Positions 28,001-36,348 of a stretch of DNA of 64,000 nucleotides are shown here, piece after piece; positions within the stretch are counted from its first letter, which is position 1, and the number at the start of each line of letters is the position of its first letter. The position numbers and the translations under genes are program-made. Source of the DNA: Caldifarciminota bacterium (GTDB lineage Bacteria > Hydrothermota > Hydrothermia > UBA1063 > CAJXJZ01); assembly GCA_027038175.1 (NCBI GenBank), contig JALVYB010000058.1, positions 47,390-111,389 on the forward strand. The letters run 5' to 3'. The notes under the pieces are model-generated. The model was given only the letters and a program-made list of their open reading frames with translations. It did no database searches and was not told the origin of the DNA.

Positions 28001-29631
28001 TGAGTTCAGGTCTATCACTCCAGAGAATTCCAGATGGCAGTGACACGGATGATAATGCAGCTGATTTCCAGGCACTTCCACCCACACCTGGTATGGAGAA
28101 TGGAAAAGTTATCGTATTCGAGGACAATTTTGATGATGATACCTTGAGGTGGACCGGAAACTGGGCAAAAACAGGTTTGACATACCATAGCCCTGATTCT
28201 TCCTTCACAGATTCACCAACTGGTAACTATCCGAACAATTCAACGTTAATAGGTGAAATCAATCAGGATATTGACCTTACCTCCTATTTCAGTGCAAGAC
28301 TTGAATTCTGGACTAAATATGCCATTGAGGACGGTTGGGATTCAGTTCACGTGCAGGTTTCTACTGACAGTGGTGCCACCTGGAACGATGTGAAGGCTTA
28401 TACAGGTACAGTAAATGACTGGACGAAAGAGGTTATTGACCTTGGTGCCTATGCCGGTCAGGTTATAAGACTCAGGTTTGTACTTATAAGCGATGCTTAT
28501 GTGAATGAAGATGGCATGTATGTCGATGATGTGAGAATTCTTGGAAGCCTTATAGATGATGGTGCACCTGCAATACATCATAAACCGCCTACGCTCAGGG
28601 ATGATATTCTTGGTGATTTCACCGCTGTTGCTACAATAATTGACCCGTCTCCTCTTGCTATAGATTCTCTTTACTACAAAGCAGACACGATGTCTGATTT
28701 TGTTGCAATTGCTCCAGACAGCGTAATTGATACCTTATCCTACTTTACCATCCCTGCTCAGAGAATTGGTGCACGTGTTGATTACTACTTCGTTGCAGCA
28801 GATACAGCCATGAACAGGACGCAGACCGGTGTTTACACCTATTATCAGGGCATTAAATTCATCTATGACGATGACGATCCTCAGTATTATATGCCTCTCG
28901 ACTCAGCCACAAATGTGGCTATTGCTATCATTGGTCAGCCAGATACGGTCATTGCTATAAGTGCAATGATGGTTCTCCATTATTACTCACCATCACAGGG
29001 CGTAACTGGTGGAAACTACATGGTGCATGTTTATGATCATGCCTTTAACGATATTATCACTCCGTTTGTGGCTCAAGAAGACACTGATCAAGGTAATGTG
29101 TTCTGGAATGTAATCGATCTCACTCAGTTTAATAATGACACGCCGATCTTCGTATCATACAATGATACAGTGTACCTTGGCATAGAAGGTATGGATACCA
29201 CTGTGGCGCTTATGCTTGACCAGCCAAGTTCAGGATATTATCACACCTACTTCCAGGATACCCTTGGAAACTGGAACCTTGTTGATGCTGATATCTTCAT
29301 CCGCGCAATTGGTGACTATGTAAGTGGTGTTGAGGAGAACACTACTACACCGCTTAAATTCGCCGCCCTTGTTCCAATGCCCAACCCATTCCGTGGTCAT
29401 ACTACAATTAAATTCGCACTTCCTGAAAAAGAGAATGTCACACTTGATATCTACGATGTTAACGGTAGAAGGGTTACAAGACTTCTTAACGGCAAACTCA
29501 ATGCAGGCTGGCATACTGTTACATGGAATGGAGTTGATACTCACGGAAGAAAAGTTAAGTCCGGTGTGTACTTCTACAAACTCAATGCGGGTAAATACAG
29601 AAAGACAGTCAAGATGCTTCTTGTGAGATAG
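25012..29631 (+). CDS. Large multidomain exported protein with FlgD-like C-terminal sorting domain
   Basis: Start is the ATG at 25012, 5 nt after GGAGG; a GTG 6 nt earlier lies in the ribosome binding site. The 1539 residues have a short signal peptide (to about 24). A cleaved-adhesin/jellyroll domain (about 65-215, DFESGAIPSDW) is followed by an Ig-like region, and by an unassigned alpha/beta region (about 320-530) with no visible peptidase motif. Further on are an OB-fold-like region (about 690-865), a lamin-tail-like domain (about 875-1030), a MAM/jellyroll domain (about 1035-1180) and the C-terminal domain (1455-1539: PMPNPFRGHTTIKF, SGVYFYKL). Such a C-terminus marks type IX secretion cargo in FCB bacteria. 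A rho-independent terminator follows. Confidence 0.85.
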   Translation: MGWSPKRYITLMLLIGVTALQAGMRSAREKNREPEKIIKLNKSILKAPRSFVKGLPRTVKARLSEDFESGAIPSDWTVIDRDGDGNQWYAYQGATYAHSGNYSAAVAWNSSGNDDWLITPALLPQTNDSFTFWARSHSASYPEDFEVLVSTTTNDPDSFVSIASVTGVPETYTYYAYDLSPYAGETIYVAIRCVSVNEWYLHVDDVSGPEIYVVDTTAPSVSVIQAPVPHFYTGSDDQITAIVSDISGVQSVVLDYTTDLGSTWNSLPMTPVGQDTYAVNIPAQPRGTKVYWEIYAQDSAGNGDYGWSSYYTIMPSGDELIVYSTSYELVPLVYGLMDDNIEVFPDYMHQMNVSTYADSLPEWVALLIGEDAELDSNTLDIVNAFLSTGVDTLRKRLVVFGDDIAYYANSNNYLSKLNNVLRVNYIQDDMSASTDNDTIVGVNGDPISDSMPAFTINSHYPDMVEPWSPWQGVDMPWKFLIDVNGDSLNTAGGIAYNGLKYQIFFMPYQVSEIDSQSYVDTLLWRIYNYASLDIMPPTPDWCGIQWPQADTVIAGVDSLSDMIYGQVYKGGVTDVGVQDSSNFIVELGVGPSGTMPDDNNWTWVPAVFNTAHGNGGNNYEYMAQIDVSTLQPGVYDYAFRFSYNGGPWVYADWGSSGGSSDGYQPENAGKLYVTLNSPLVSIYEVQDTSSTTFAGDTSNYFGDTVTVIGIVTGVYGNGFFLEDPAGGAWSGVWVYKNGADTIVERADSLIVEGTVSEHYGLTEIIPDTIIVAAKNAALPAPVVVSTGAANDEAYEGVLLQVVHAKCTNPDLGYGEWEIDDGSGPLRVDDMGYAFTPDSGAMYNITAPLYYSYGNYKLEPRDSMDIEPFSYPAVVINEVYYDAPGTDAGTFVELKGQPGQALDNIHVFGVNGNGGAIYSDVDLTGWTIGPSGYFVLAQDTLVPNADTITGIDYQNGPDNVVLVYIDGTDTVVLDALGYGPSDVSTWDFVGEGTPAPDVSSGLSLQRIPDGSDTDDNAADFQALPPTPGMENGKVIVFEDNFDDDTLRWTGNWAKTGLTYHSPDSSFTDSPTGNYPNNSTLIGEINQDIDLTSYFSARLEFWTKYAIEDGWDSVHVQVSTDSGATWNDVKAYTGTVNDWTKEVIDLGAYAGQVIRLRFVLISDAYVNEDGMYVDDVRILGSLIDDGAPAIHHKPPTLRDDILGDFTAVATIIDPSPLAIDSLYYKADTMSDFVAIAPDSVIDTLSYFTIPAQRIGARVDYYFVAADTAMNRTQTGVYTYYQGIKFIYDDDDPQYYMPLDSATNVAIAIIGQPDTVIAISAMMVLHYYSPSQGVTGGNYMVHVYDHAFNDIITPFVAQEDTDQGNVFWNVIDLTQFNNDTPIFVSYNDTVYLGIEGMDTTVALMLDQPSSGYYHTYFQDTLGNWNLVDADIFIRAIGDYVSGVEENTTTPLKFAALVPMPNPFRGHTTIKFALPEKENVTLDIYDVNGRRVTRLLNGKLNAGWHTVTWNGVDTHGRKVKSGVYFYKLNAGKYRKTVKMLLVR

Positions 29632-29654
29632 CGTGTAAAAAACTTATGCCGGAT

Positions 29655-29688
29655 AAAAAAGGCGGGGCGTGTGCCCCGCCTTTTTTAT
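29655..29688 (+). terminator. Rho-independent terminator after the large surface protein
   Basis: The stem GGCGGGGC/GCCCCGCC with loop GTGT spans 29661-29680, flanked by AAAAAA before and TTTTTTATTTT after. The flanks make it potentially active in both directions. Confidence 0.9.
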
Positions 29689-29689
29689 T

Positions 29690-29717
29690 TTGTGTTTCCA
29701 CATGGAAGGGTTATAAT
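29690..29717 (+). promoter_or_regulatory. Candidate promoter giving a leaderless lipoprotein mRNA
   Basis: TTGTGT (29690-29695), 16 nt, TATAAT (29712-29717), then 6 nt (TTGAAA) to the ATG. It lies immediately after the terminator, so the next gene needs its own promoter. No Shine-Dalgarno sequence is present. Confidence 0.6.
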
Positions 29718-29723
29718 TTGAAA

Positions 29724-30188
29724 ATGAGGTATTTAAAATACGCTTTTGCATTTCTATTTGTGGTGTTTTTTGGCTGTGCACTGATTAAGAGTGCAAAAGA
29801 GGTTGTCGCAGTCAAAAGTTTGAATGTGACAGTAGACAGAGTTGAAATAGTCAAAGTGAATTTTGACGGTATAGATACCAGATTTTACTTACAGGCGAAA
29901 AACCCCAATTCCGTAGATGCTCGAATTATTTCATTTGATTTTGATGCTCTATTCAATGGCAATAAGGTAGCAAAGGGTAAATTGTCAGAAACAGTAGTGG
30001 TTCCATCTCATTCGACGAAGACCATTACTGTGCCTGTATTTGTTCCCTTCTCAGCGATAAGTGTAAGTTTAAAGAGTTCTATCATTCAGAAAAACGTTGA
30101 GGCAGGTATCACTGGATATGTAACAATCAATACACCCTTAGGGAAATTAAGGTTTAAAGTGATGGATAAAACACGCAGGATTCTGTAA
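29724..30188 (+). CDS. LEA14-like (LEA type 2) lipoprotein
   Basis: The ATG at 29724 gives a 154-residue protein whose N-terminus is a lipoprotein signal with lipobox VFFGC (Cys18). The mature part is a single LEA14/WHy-type beta domain: VEIVKVNFDG, then YLQAKNPNSVDARIISFDF with the conserved NPN turn, then the beta sheet to the end. A longer reading from an upstream ATG would run through the terminator stem and is rejected. Such proteins are predicted periplasmic or outer-membrane lipoproteins of unknown role. Confidence 0.8.
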   Translation: MRYLKYAFAFLFVVFFGCALIKSAKEVVAVKSLNVTVDRVEIVKVNFDGIDTRFYLQAKNPNSVDARIISFDFDALFNGNKVAKGKLSETVVVPSHSTKTITVPVFVPFSAISVSLKSSIIQKNVEAGITGYVTINTPLGKLRFKVMDKTRRIL

Positions 30189-30191
30189 TAG

Positions 30192-30890
30192 ATGTTTATT
30201 AAACTTCTTCTTGTGGCAATAACTCCCGGCATTGCTATTTTACTATACGTTTATTACAGGGACAAATACGAAAAGGAACCCCCCTCTCTTGTTTGGAAGG
30301 TGTTTGCTTACGGTATGGGCTCTGCTGTTTTAGCGGGAGCAATTGAAATGACAATTTATTCTTTCCATTTTTACTGGCTGGAGAAGCATGCACTCTTCCT
30401 GTTTGCTCTTCTATACTCCTTTATAGCAGTTGCACCTGTGGAGGAAGGAGTAAAATTCCTGGTAACCTATTACACTGCATTCAAAAATGATGCTTTCAAT
30501 GAACCTATGGATGGCATTGTATATGCCACCAGTGCATCTTTAGGTTTTGCCACCCTTGAAAATATATTGTATGTGTTTAAGTTCGGTATGGTCGTAGGTA
30601 TACACAGGGCTTTTATTTCAGTGCCTGCACATGCGTTTTTCGGAATAATTATGGGGTCTTTCATGGGTAAGGCAAAATTTGCTAATGATGTAGAGCGGAA
30701 CAGGTTGTTGTGGACTTCATTTTATGTTCCTCTTCTTTTGCATGGATTTTTTGACTTTTTGCTTTTGTCCAATACTTTGCTGGCAGTCCTTATTTATCCC
30801 CTTATAATATACATGATGATTGTTGCTCTTAAAGATATAGACGTGTCTTTAAGTAAAAGTCCATTTAAGGGAGAGATAAATGAAAAATGA
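30192..30890 (+). CDS. PrsW-family intramembrane metalloprotease
   Basis: A membrane protease of the PrsW/CAAX-protease-like clan, 232 residues with about seven membrane segments. Signature residues are in order: VEEGVK with Glu84-Glu85, FNEPMDGIVYA (102-112), GFATLENILY with Glu123, PAHAFFG with His147, and LLHGFFDF with His184. In Bacillus PrsW cuts an anti-sigma factor. No sigma or anti-sigma gene is nearby, so the substrate is unknown. It overlaps the next gene by 4 nt. Confidence 0.87.
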   Translation: MFIKLLLVAITPGIAILLYVYYRDKYEKEPPSLVWKVFAYGMGSAVLAGAIEMTIYSFHFYWLEKHALFLFALLYSFIAVAPVEEGVKFLVTYYTAFKNDAFNEPMDGIVYATSASLGFATLENILYVFKFGMVVGIHRAFISVPAHAFFGIIMGSFMGKAKFANDVERNRLLWTSFYVPLLLHGFFDFLLLSNTLLAVLIYPLIIYMMIVALKDIDVSLSKSPFKGEINEK

Positions 30891-31189
30891 CTGAAAAAAT
30901 TGTAAGTTTAATTGTTTTTATAGCCACTCTTGTTATTCTATGGATTAAAACCCATTCTCCTTTTCCTCTTTTGATTTTTGGTGGCGTAGAGTTCCTGATA
31001 TTTTTGGGCATATGGTTTTCTAATATTGTTGCAGAATATGTGCTTCCCTTCATGAGTATCTGGGCCCCTCTTGCAAGGGATTTCACAACATATAGCAGAC
31101 AGGGTTACTCTATTGCAATAAAAATCATAGGCTGGATTTTTATAGCACTCCTTTTTCTCCTGACCCTTCTTATAAAAAAACAGGTTTAG
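30887..31189 (+). CDS. Small membrane protein of unknown function
   Basis: A 100-residue protein with three hydrophobic segments (about 5-20, 27-50 and 79-97). The middle loop WAPLARDFTTYSRQGYS is its only distinctive region. The start overlaps the PrsW-like gene as ATGA, and its stop is followed 3 nt later by the diguanylate cyclase. No family recognised. Confidence 0.6.
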   Translation: MTEKIVSLIVFIATLVILWIKTHSPFPLLIFGGVEFLIFLGIWFSNIVAEYVLPFMSIWAPLARDFTTYSRQGYSIAIKIIGWIFIALLFLLTLLIKKQV

Positions 31190-31192
31190 ATA

Positions 31193-32254
31193 ATGGACTC
31201 TATACCGGAAATAGAGAAAACAAAAAGAGATTTAAAAGAGTGGATAATGGCGGCAATTACTCTCCAGGACATCACCGTAAAAATACATGGCTCAACCGAT
31301 ATGAACGAGGCTATGGATTTCATTATAGAGGCAACAACAAAACTTTTGAAAGTAGAGTATGCGAGTATAATTCTCGTGGATTTAAAGAAACGGAAGTTCC
31401 TAAAAAGTGCAACCAATGATCCTACGAGACCTAAATACAGCACGTGGCAGTATTTAAGGCCGAATGGTCTCACTCTTCATGTAGCAACTGAAAGGGAAAT
31501 AGTGGTTATAGAGGACACGGGAACACATCCACTTGCCACAAATCCCATGCTAAAAGACCTTGGAATAAAATCGTTGCTTGCTGTGCCAGTTGTCTCAGGT
31601 GATGAAGTTTTGGGAGTATTTTATGCTCTTACCACTAAAAAAAGAAGTTTTGACAGGTTTGATTTACATCTTGCAAGAAATCTTGCGGCTCACGCAGCAA
31701 CAGCCATACAGAATATAAGGTTTAAAAATGAACTATTGAGGATAGCAAGGGAGGACCCACTTACAGGCCTTTTGAATAGACGTGCTTTTATGGAGAGACT
31801 TGAATACGAATTTCACAGATTTAAGAGGTATGGAGAACACTTTGCTCTTGCCATAATTGACCTCGACTATCTTAAAAAAGTCAATGACACTCTTGGACAT
31901 CAGATGGGGGACCATTACATAGTATCCTTTGCAAATGTACTCTCAGGAGAACTGAGGAAGTCAGATGTAAGTGGAAGAATAGGTGGGGATGAGTTTGCTG
32001 CCCTGATGATCAAGCCCGATAAAGAAGGTGTTATTAAAGTCTTTAAAAGAGTCCAGAGAGCATGGGTTAAACAGGCTCAACTTATATCCTTTAAGCCAAC
32101 ATTCAGTGCAGGGGTTTATCTTGTTGAGGAAAAAATCCCTGTTTTAAGTGTACAGGACATATTCCAGAATGCTGACAGGCAATTATACAATGCCAAAAAA
32201 CATGGAAGGGCAAGTGTTTCAGTTATGGGAACCTTGACAAAATTGACAGAATAG
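31193..32254 (+). CDS. GAF-GGDEF diguanylate cyclase
   Basis: Predicted to make cyclic di-GMP. The 353-residue protein is soluble: a GAF sensor domain (about 30-175) precedes the GGDEF domain (about 187-345). The catalytic GGDEF is intact at 264-268, and the product-inhibition I-site RKSD (255-258) sits the expected five residues before it, so feedback control is likely. DPLTGLLNRRAF marks the start of the cyclase domain. The TAGATAATG arrangement with the previous gene suggests translational coupling. Confidence 0.92.
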   Translation: MDSIPEIEKTKRDLKEWIMAAITLQDITVKIHGSTDMNEAMDFIIEATTKLLKVEYASIILVDLKKRKFLKSATNDPTRPKYSTWQYLRPNGLTLHVATEREIVVIEDTGTHPLATNPMLKDLGIKSLLAVPVVSGDEVLGVFYALTTKKRSFDRFDLHLARNLAAHAATAIQNIRFKNELLRIAREDPLTGLLNRRAFMERLEYEFHRFKRYGEHFALAIIDLDYLKKVNDTLGHQMGDHYIVSFANVLSGELRKSDVSGRIGGDEFAALMIKPDKEGVIKVFKRVQRAWVKQAQLISFKPTFSAGVYLVEEKIPVLSVQDIFQNADRQLYNAKKHGRASVSVMGTLTKLTE

Positions 32255-32268
32255 CATAAGTTCTGTTT

Positions 32269-32297
32269 TTGAGCATACACGCATAATACCATATAAT
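32269..32297 (+). promoter_or_regulatory. Promoter of the rnf operon
   Basis: TTGAGC (32269-32274), 17 nt, TATAAT (32292-32297), about 28 nt before the rnfC ATG, with an AAGGAG ribosome binding site in the short leader. Confidence 0.7.
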
Positions 32298-32325
32298 TTT
32301 GCACGTAAAAAGGAGACCTTGATAA

Positions 32326-33642
32326 ATGGTTAAATTCACCTTCAAGGGGGGTGTACATCCGGAATACAATAAGTTCACAAGTGATGTTCCCATAGAGGCT
32401 CTTCCCCTCCCAAAAGAACTTTATGTACCAGTAGCACAGCATCTTGGAAAACCAGCCAAAATTGTAGTAAAGAGGGGGGAGCAAGTAAAGAGGGGACAGA
32501 TAATAGCAGAGGCGGATGGTTTTATCTCGGCGAACATTCATGCACCTACTTCCGGAAAAGTGAAAAAGATATGGCCAATTCTCCATCCTGTTACCGGTGT
32601 GAATATTGATGCTATAGTTATCGAACCAGATGGAAATGATGAGTGGGTAGAAGGTGTAGAAGAGGATAAAAACTACAAAGATATATCTCCTGAGGAAATT
32701 GTAAACAGAGTGAAAAATGCTGGAATAGTCGGTCTTGGCGGTGCCACCTTCCCCACACATGTGAAACTTTCACCACCAAAAGATAAACCCATTGATACCG
32801 TTATTATAAATGGCGCTGAATGTGAACCATTCCTCACAGCAGATGACAGGATAATGCAGGAGAGAGCAGAAGATATTGTTGAAGGGGCATACCTCATAAA
32901 AAAGGCTCTATCTGCTAAAAAGGTTATTATCGCCATTGAAGATAACAAGCCCAGGGCTATTGAGAGTGTGGAAAAAGCAATAAAGGGCGAAAACTGGATT
33001 GATCTTGCTGTTACCAAAACCAAGTATCCTGAGGGTGGCGAGAAGCAACTTATATGGGCAATTTTAAAACGTGAGGTCCCATCTGGGGGCTTACCTATGG
33101 ATGTTGGAGCCCTGGTGCAGAATGTTGGAACCACAGTGGCTATATACGAAGCAGTAAGATTCAGAAGACCTTTAACAGAAAGAGTGCTTACTTTATCAGG
33201 AGACTTACCTGTAAAGAAAGGTAATTATCTCGTGAGGCTTGGAACTTTGTTTAAAGATGTTATAGAGATGACGGGCGGTCTATCTGGAGAACCATACAGG
33301 GTAATAATGGGTGGCCCCATGATGGGTATAGCACAGCATTCCCTTGAAGTACCTGTGATAAAAGGGACAAGTGGTATTCTCGTATTTTCTAAAGAGGAGA
33401 CGCACTATCAGGAACCATATCCGTGTATTAGATGTTCTCGTTGCGTGGATGTATGCCCTATGGGACTTATGCCGCTTATGCTTGTAGATTTTATAAAGGC
33501 CAAGAGATTTGAGGATGCAAAGAAAATCGGGTTGCTTGATTGTATTGAGTGTGGTTCGTGTGCATACATATGTCCTTCTCATATAAGACATGTACAACTT
33601 ATAAAATATGGCAAACAGGAACTCAGGAGGCTTAAGAAATGA
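32326..33642 (+). CDS. rnfC: Rnf complex subunit RnfC
   Basis: NADH-oxidising subunit of the Rnf ferredoxin:NAD+ oxidoreductase. The 438 residues start with a biotinyl/lipoyl-like and NuoF-like region (GGATFPTHVKL, GAECEPFLTADD). They end with two [4Fe-4S] motifs: Cys367-370-373-377 and Cys406-409-412-416. It is the first gene of rnfCDGEAB, the order found in Clostridia and Acetobacterium, and overlaps rnfD by 4 nt. Confidence 0.95.
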   Translation: MVKFTFKGGVHPEYNKFTSDVPIEALPLPKELYVPVAQHLGKPAKIVVKRGEQVKRGQIIAEADGFISANIHAPTSGKVKKIWPILHPVTGVNIDAIVIEPDGNDEWVEGVEEDKNYKDISPEEIVNRVKNAGIVGLGGATFPTHVKLSPPKDKPIDTVIINGAECEPFLTADDRIMQERAEDIVEGAYLIKKALSAKKVIIAIEDNKPRAIESVEKAIKGENWIDLAVTKTKYPEGGEKQLIWAILKREVPSGGLPMDVGALVQNVGTTVAIYEAVRFRRPLTERVLTLSGDLPVKKGNYLVRLGTLFKDVIEMTGGLSGEPYRVIMGGPMMGIAQHSLEVPVIKGTSGILVFSKEETHYQEPYPCIRCSRCVDVCPMGLMPLMLVDFIKAKRFEDAKKIGLLDCIECGSCAYICPSHIRHVQLIKYGKQELRRLKK

Positions 33643-34604
33643 GTGAAAAATTACTTGCAGTTTCAACTTCCCCTCATGTTTTTACGAGGGAAGATTCCCG
33701 CAAGATAATGTGGAATACTGTTCTTTCACTGATTCCACCTGTTCTTGGTGCTATTTACTTTTTTGGACTGCGAGCTCTCTGGGTTATTCTCGTTTCTGTA
33801 ATAAGTGCCGTCTTGGCTGAGGCTATCTGGCTGTACGCAAGGAAGATGCCACTTTCTATGGCAATTGATGGGAGTCAGGTCATAACTGGTATCCTGCTTG
33901 CTCTCACGCTTCCACCAACGATACCCTTGTGGATGGCCTCCCTTGGCGCTATATTTGGGATAATCTTTGGAAAACAGGTATTTGGTGGAATAGGTCAGAA
34001 TATATTTAATCCTGCACTTATAGGTAGGGCTTTTCTCATGGCAGCATTTCCTGTGGAACTTACAACATGGGTTGCACCCACGCCTGGTTTTCACTTAACC
34101 GTTGATGCAACTACAACGGCTACTCCTCTTGCACTTATGAAGTTTTCTCATCAGATGACACCTTATAGCAAACTCTTCTGGGGTAATGTGGCTGGCTCAC
34201 TTGGAGAAACCTCTGTATTCCTCATATTGCTTGGTTTTGTTTTCCTTGTTATTAAAAAATACATAGACTGGAGAGAATCATTTTCTTATGTTGCGACAGT
34301 ATTTGTTCTTGGTGGCATTTTCTGGCTTATAAATCCATCGAAGTATCCTGACCCTCTGTTCCACATACTTTCAGGTGGTCTCATGCTCGGTGCGGTGTAC
34401 ATGATTACTGATATGGTTACAAGCCCGGTTACACCAAAAGGCAGGATTATATATGGTATAGGAGCCGGAATCCTTGTTGTTCTTATAAGGCTTTTTGGTG
34501 GATTTCCCGAGGGAGTGATGTACTCAATATTGCTTATTAACATGACACGTCCATGGATTGACAGACTTACCATAAGGAGAAGATTTGGGGAGGTCAGAAA
34601 ATGA
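33639..34604 (+). CDS. rnfD: Rnf complex subunit RnfD
   Basis: Integral membrane flavoprotein of the Rnf ion pump, 321 residues with about nine hydrophobic segments. The covalent FMN site is expected at Thr162 in the segment DATTTATPL (156-164), which replaces the usual SGATP form. Conserved FGKQVFGGIGQNIFNPALIG (110-129) is present. It overlaps both rnfC and rnfG by 4 nt. Confidence 0.95.
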   Translation: MSEKLLAVSTSPHVFTREDSRKIMWNTVLSLIPPVLGAIYFFGLRALWVILVSVISAVLAEAIWLYARKMPLSMAIDGSQVITGILLALTLPPTIPLWMASLGAIFGIIFGKQVFGGIGQNIFNPALIGRAFLMAAFPVELTTWVAPTPGFHLTVDATTTATPLALMKFSHQMTPYSKLFWGNVAGSLGETSVFLILLGFVFLVIKKYIDWRESFSYVATVFVLGGIFWLINPSKYPDPLFHILSGGLMLGAVYMITDMVTSPVTPKGRIIYGIGAGILVVLIRLFGGFPEGVMYSILLINMTRPWIDRLTIRRRFGEVRK

Positions 34605-35152
34605 AACTCGGGGTTAAAATGGTTCTGGTTTTGATGTCAATTGCTCTTGTCAGTGGCCTTTTGCTGTCTTATACTTATGAGGCCACTAAAAATGACATAA
34701 AAAGGAATAAGGAAATAGAAAAAGAAGAGGCTATCAAAGTGGTTATAAAAGGAACGGAGAGGTTCACGGAAAAGCAGATTGATGCGAAAAACTATCTCCT
34801 TTCGGCATATAACAAAGATGGGAAACTCATTGGTTATGCCATGCTCACAGAGGGAGCCGGATTTCAGGGACCTATTAAACTCATGATAGGGTTTGATACA
34901 ACTTTATCAAAGATAACAGGTATAGAGGTGCTTGAAAACGTTGAAACTCCGGGGCTTGGTAACAGAATAACCGAAAAATGGTTTAAGGAGCAGTTTCGTG
35001 GAAGATTAACTCCAATAGGCTATGTTAAAGGTAAGAAACCTGAGGACCCACACAATATACAGGCTATTTCAGGTGCCACAATTTCGTCAAGGTCTGTTGT
35101 AAAAATAGTAAATGATGCGTGGAAACTTGCCAAAAAGGAGATTAACAAATGA
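34601..35152 (+). CDS. rnfG: Rnf complex subunit RnfG
   Basis: Flavoprotein subunit with one N-terminal membrane anchor (about 6-25) and an exported FMN-binding domain. The covalent flavin motif is SGATISS with Thr160, and the family motif ETPGLG (115-120) is present. The 183-residue length is normal. Overlaps rnfE by 4 nt. Confidence 0.95.
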   Translation: MKLGVKMVLVLMSIALVSGLLLSYTYEATKNDIKRNKEIEKEEAIKVVIKGTERFTEKQIDAKNYLLSAYNKDGKLIGYAMLTEGAGFQGPIKLMIGFDTTLSKITGIEVLENVETPGLGNRITEKWFKEQFRGRLTPIGYVKGKKPEDPHNIQAISGATISSRSVVKIVNDAWKLAKKEINK

Positions 35153-35757
35153 AGAAGCGTTCGTTGTTTTACGAGTTTAAAAAGGGTCTTGTTGCAGAAA
35201 ACCCTGTTCTTATAATGCTTCTTGGGTTGTGTTCCACCCTCGCTGTTTCCAACAAAGCGATAAATTCTCTATCAATGGCTCTTGCGGTGTTCTTCGTATT
35301 GTTCTTCTCTTCTCTTATTATCGGTCTTATAAAGAACATAATTCCAGACCAGGTAAGGATTCCTTCTTTTATCCTGGTTATAGCCACTTTTGTGACGCTG
35401 GCTGACCTTTTCATGAAAGCGAAATTCCCTGCAATTTCCAAGGCGCTTGGCCCTTATATACCCCTGATAGTGGTAAACTGTATCATACTTGGCAGACAGG
35501 AAGCCTTTGTTTCTAAAAACTCTCTTGCCGCTTCTTTAATGGATGCTATAGGTATGAGCCTTGGGTATCTCTGGGTTATAGTTCTTCTTGGCATGGTCAG
35601 GGAATTGCTCGGATTTGGTACAATATTTGGAGTGAGAGTGCTTGGTTCATGGTTTAAGCCATGGCTTGTAATGGTTCTGCCTCCGGGTTCGTTTATAACT
35701 CTGGGAATTTTTGTGGGTGTTCTCAACTGGTTACGTTCAAAGGGAGGTAAAGCATGA
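35149..35757 (+). CDS. rnfE: Rnf complex subunit RnfE
   Basis: Membrane subunit, 202 residues with six hydrophobic segments. The family signature ENPVLIMLLGLCSTLAVS (about 17-34) and a conserved Cys in VNCIILGRQEAF are present. In known complexes RnfE and RnfA are inverted partners that share a cluster and form part of the ion path. Overlaps rnfA by 4 nt. Confidence 0.95.
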   Translation: MKKRSLFYEFKKGLVAENPVLIMLLGLCSTLAVSNKAINSLSMALAVFFVLFFSSLIIGLIKNIIPDQVRIPSFILVIATFVTLADLFMKAKFPAISKALGPYIPLIVVNCIILGRQEAFVSKNSLAASLMDAIGMSLGYLWVIVLLGMVRELLGFGTIFGVRVLGSWFKPWLVMVLPPGSFITLGIFVGVLNWLRSKGGKA

Positions 35758-36338
35758 TAGAGAAAGCACTTATAATATTTCTTGCCGCGACGTTAACAAA
35801 TAATTTTGTTCTCACCTATTTCCTTGGATTATGCCCGTTTGTTGGTGTCTCTGAAAGAGCATCGTCTGCCATAGGAATGGGGTTTGCCTCAACCTTCGTT
35901 ATGACCATGACGGCTATTATTGCTTGGATTATGGACTGGCTCGTTTTAAGACCCCTGCACCTTGAATTTTTGCAAACAGCCGTGTTTATTCTGGTTATTG
36001 CCTCACTGGTGCAGTTTGTTGAGATGTTTATAAAGAAAACGTCAAAAGAACTATATAAAGCACTTGGAATTTATCTTCCACTTATTACCACTAACTGTAT
36101 AGTTCTTGGTCTTGCCCTTATTGGTTCCATGAAAAATTACAACCTTCTCGAGAATATAATGCTTGGTTTTGGTGCCGGTATAGGATTTACCCTTGCTCTT
36201 GTACTTATTGCAGGTATCAGGGAAGAACTCGAATTCAGAAATGTTCCAGAACCTTTAAAGGGAGCGGGTATCACGCTTATTGTTGTGGGTCTCATGGCTC
36301 TTGCCTTTATGGGATTTTCTGGAATGGTAACCTTATAG
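35754..36338 (+). CDS. rnfA: Rnf complex subunit RnfA
   Basis: Membrane subunit homologous to RnfE in opposite topology, 194 residues with six hydrophobic segments. Signature segments are NNFVLTYFLGLCPFVGVS (about 17-34) and TTNCIVLG. The end is separated from rnfB by 10 nt with an AGGAGG ribosome binding site between. Confidence 0.95.
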   Translation: MIEKALIIFLAATLTNNFVLTYFLGLCPFVGVSERASSAIGMGFASTFVMTMTAIIAWIMDWLVLRPLHLEFLQTAVFILVIASLVQFVEMFIKKTSKELYKALGIYLPLITTNCIVLGLALIGSMKNYNLLENIMLGFGAGIGFTLALVLIAGIREELEFRNVPEPLKGAGITLIVVGLMALAFMGFSGMVTL

Positions 36339-36348
36339 GAGGAAAGGG

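Noticed and set aside
29646..29723. Upstream start for the LEA14-like lipoprotein
   Set aside because: The reading passes through the terminator stem and upstream of the -10 box. The lipoprotein signal begins at the ATG at 29724.
32116..32760. 214-codon open frame on the minus strand
   Set aside because: It crosses the GGDEF gene end, the rnf promoter and rnfC, which are all better supported. The translation is low-complexity and has no motif.
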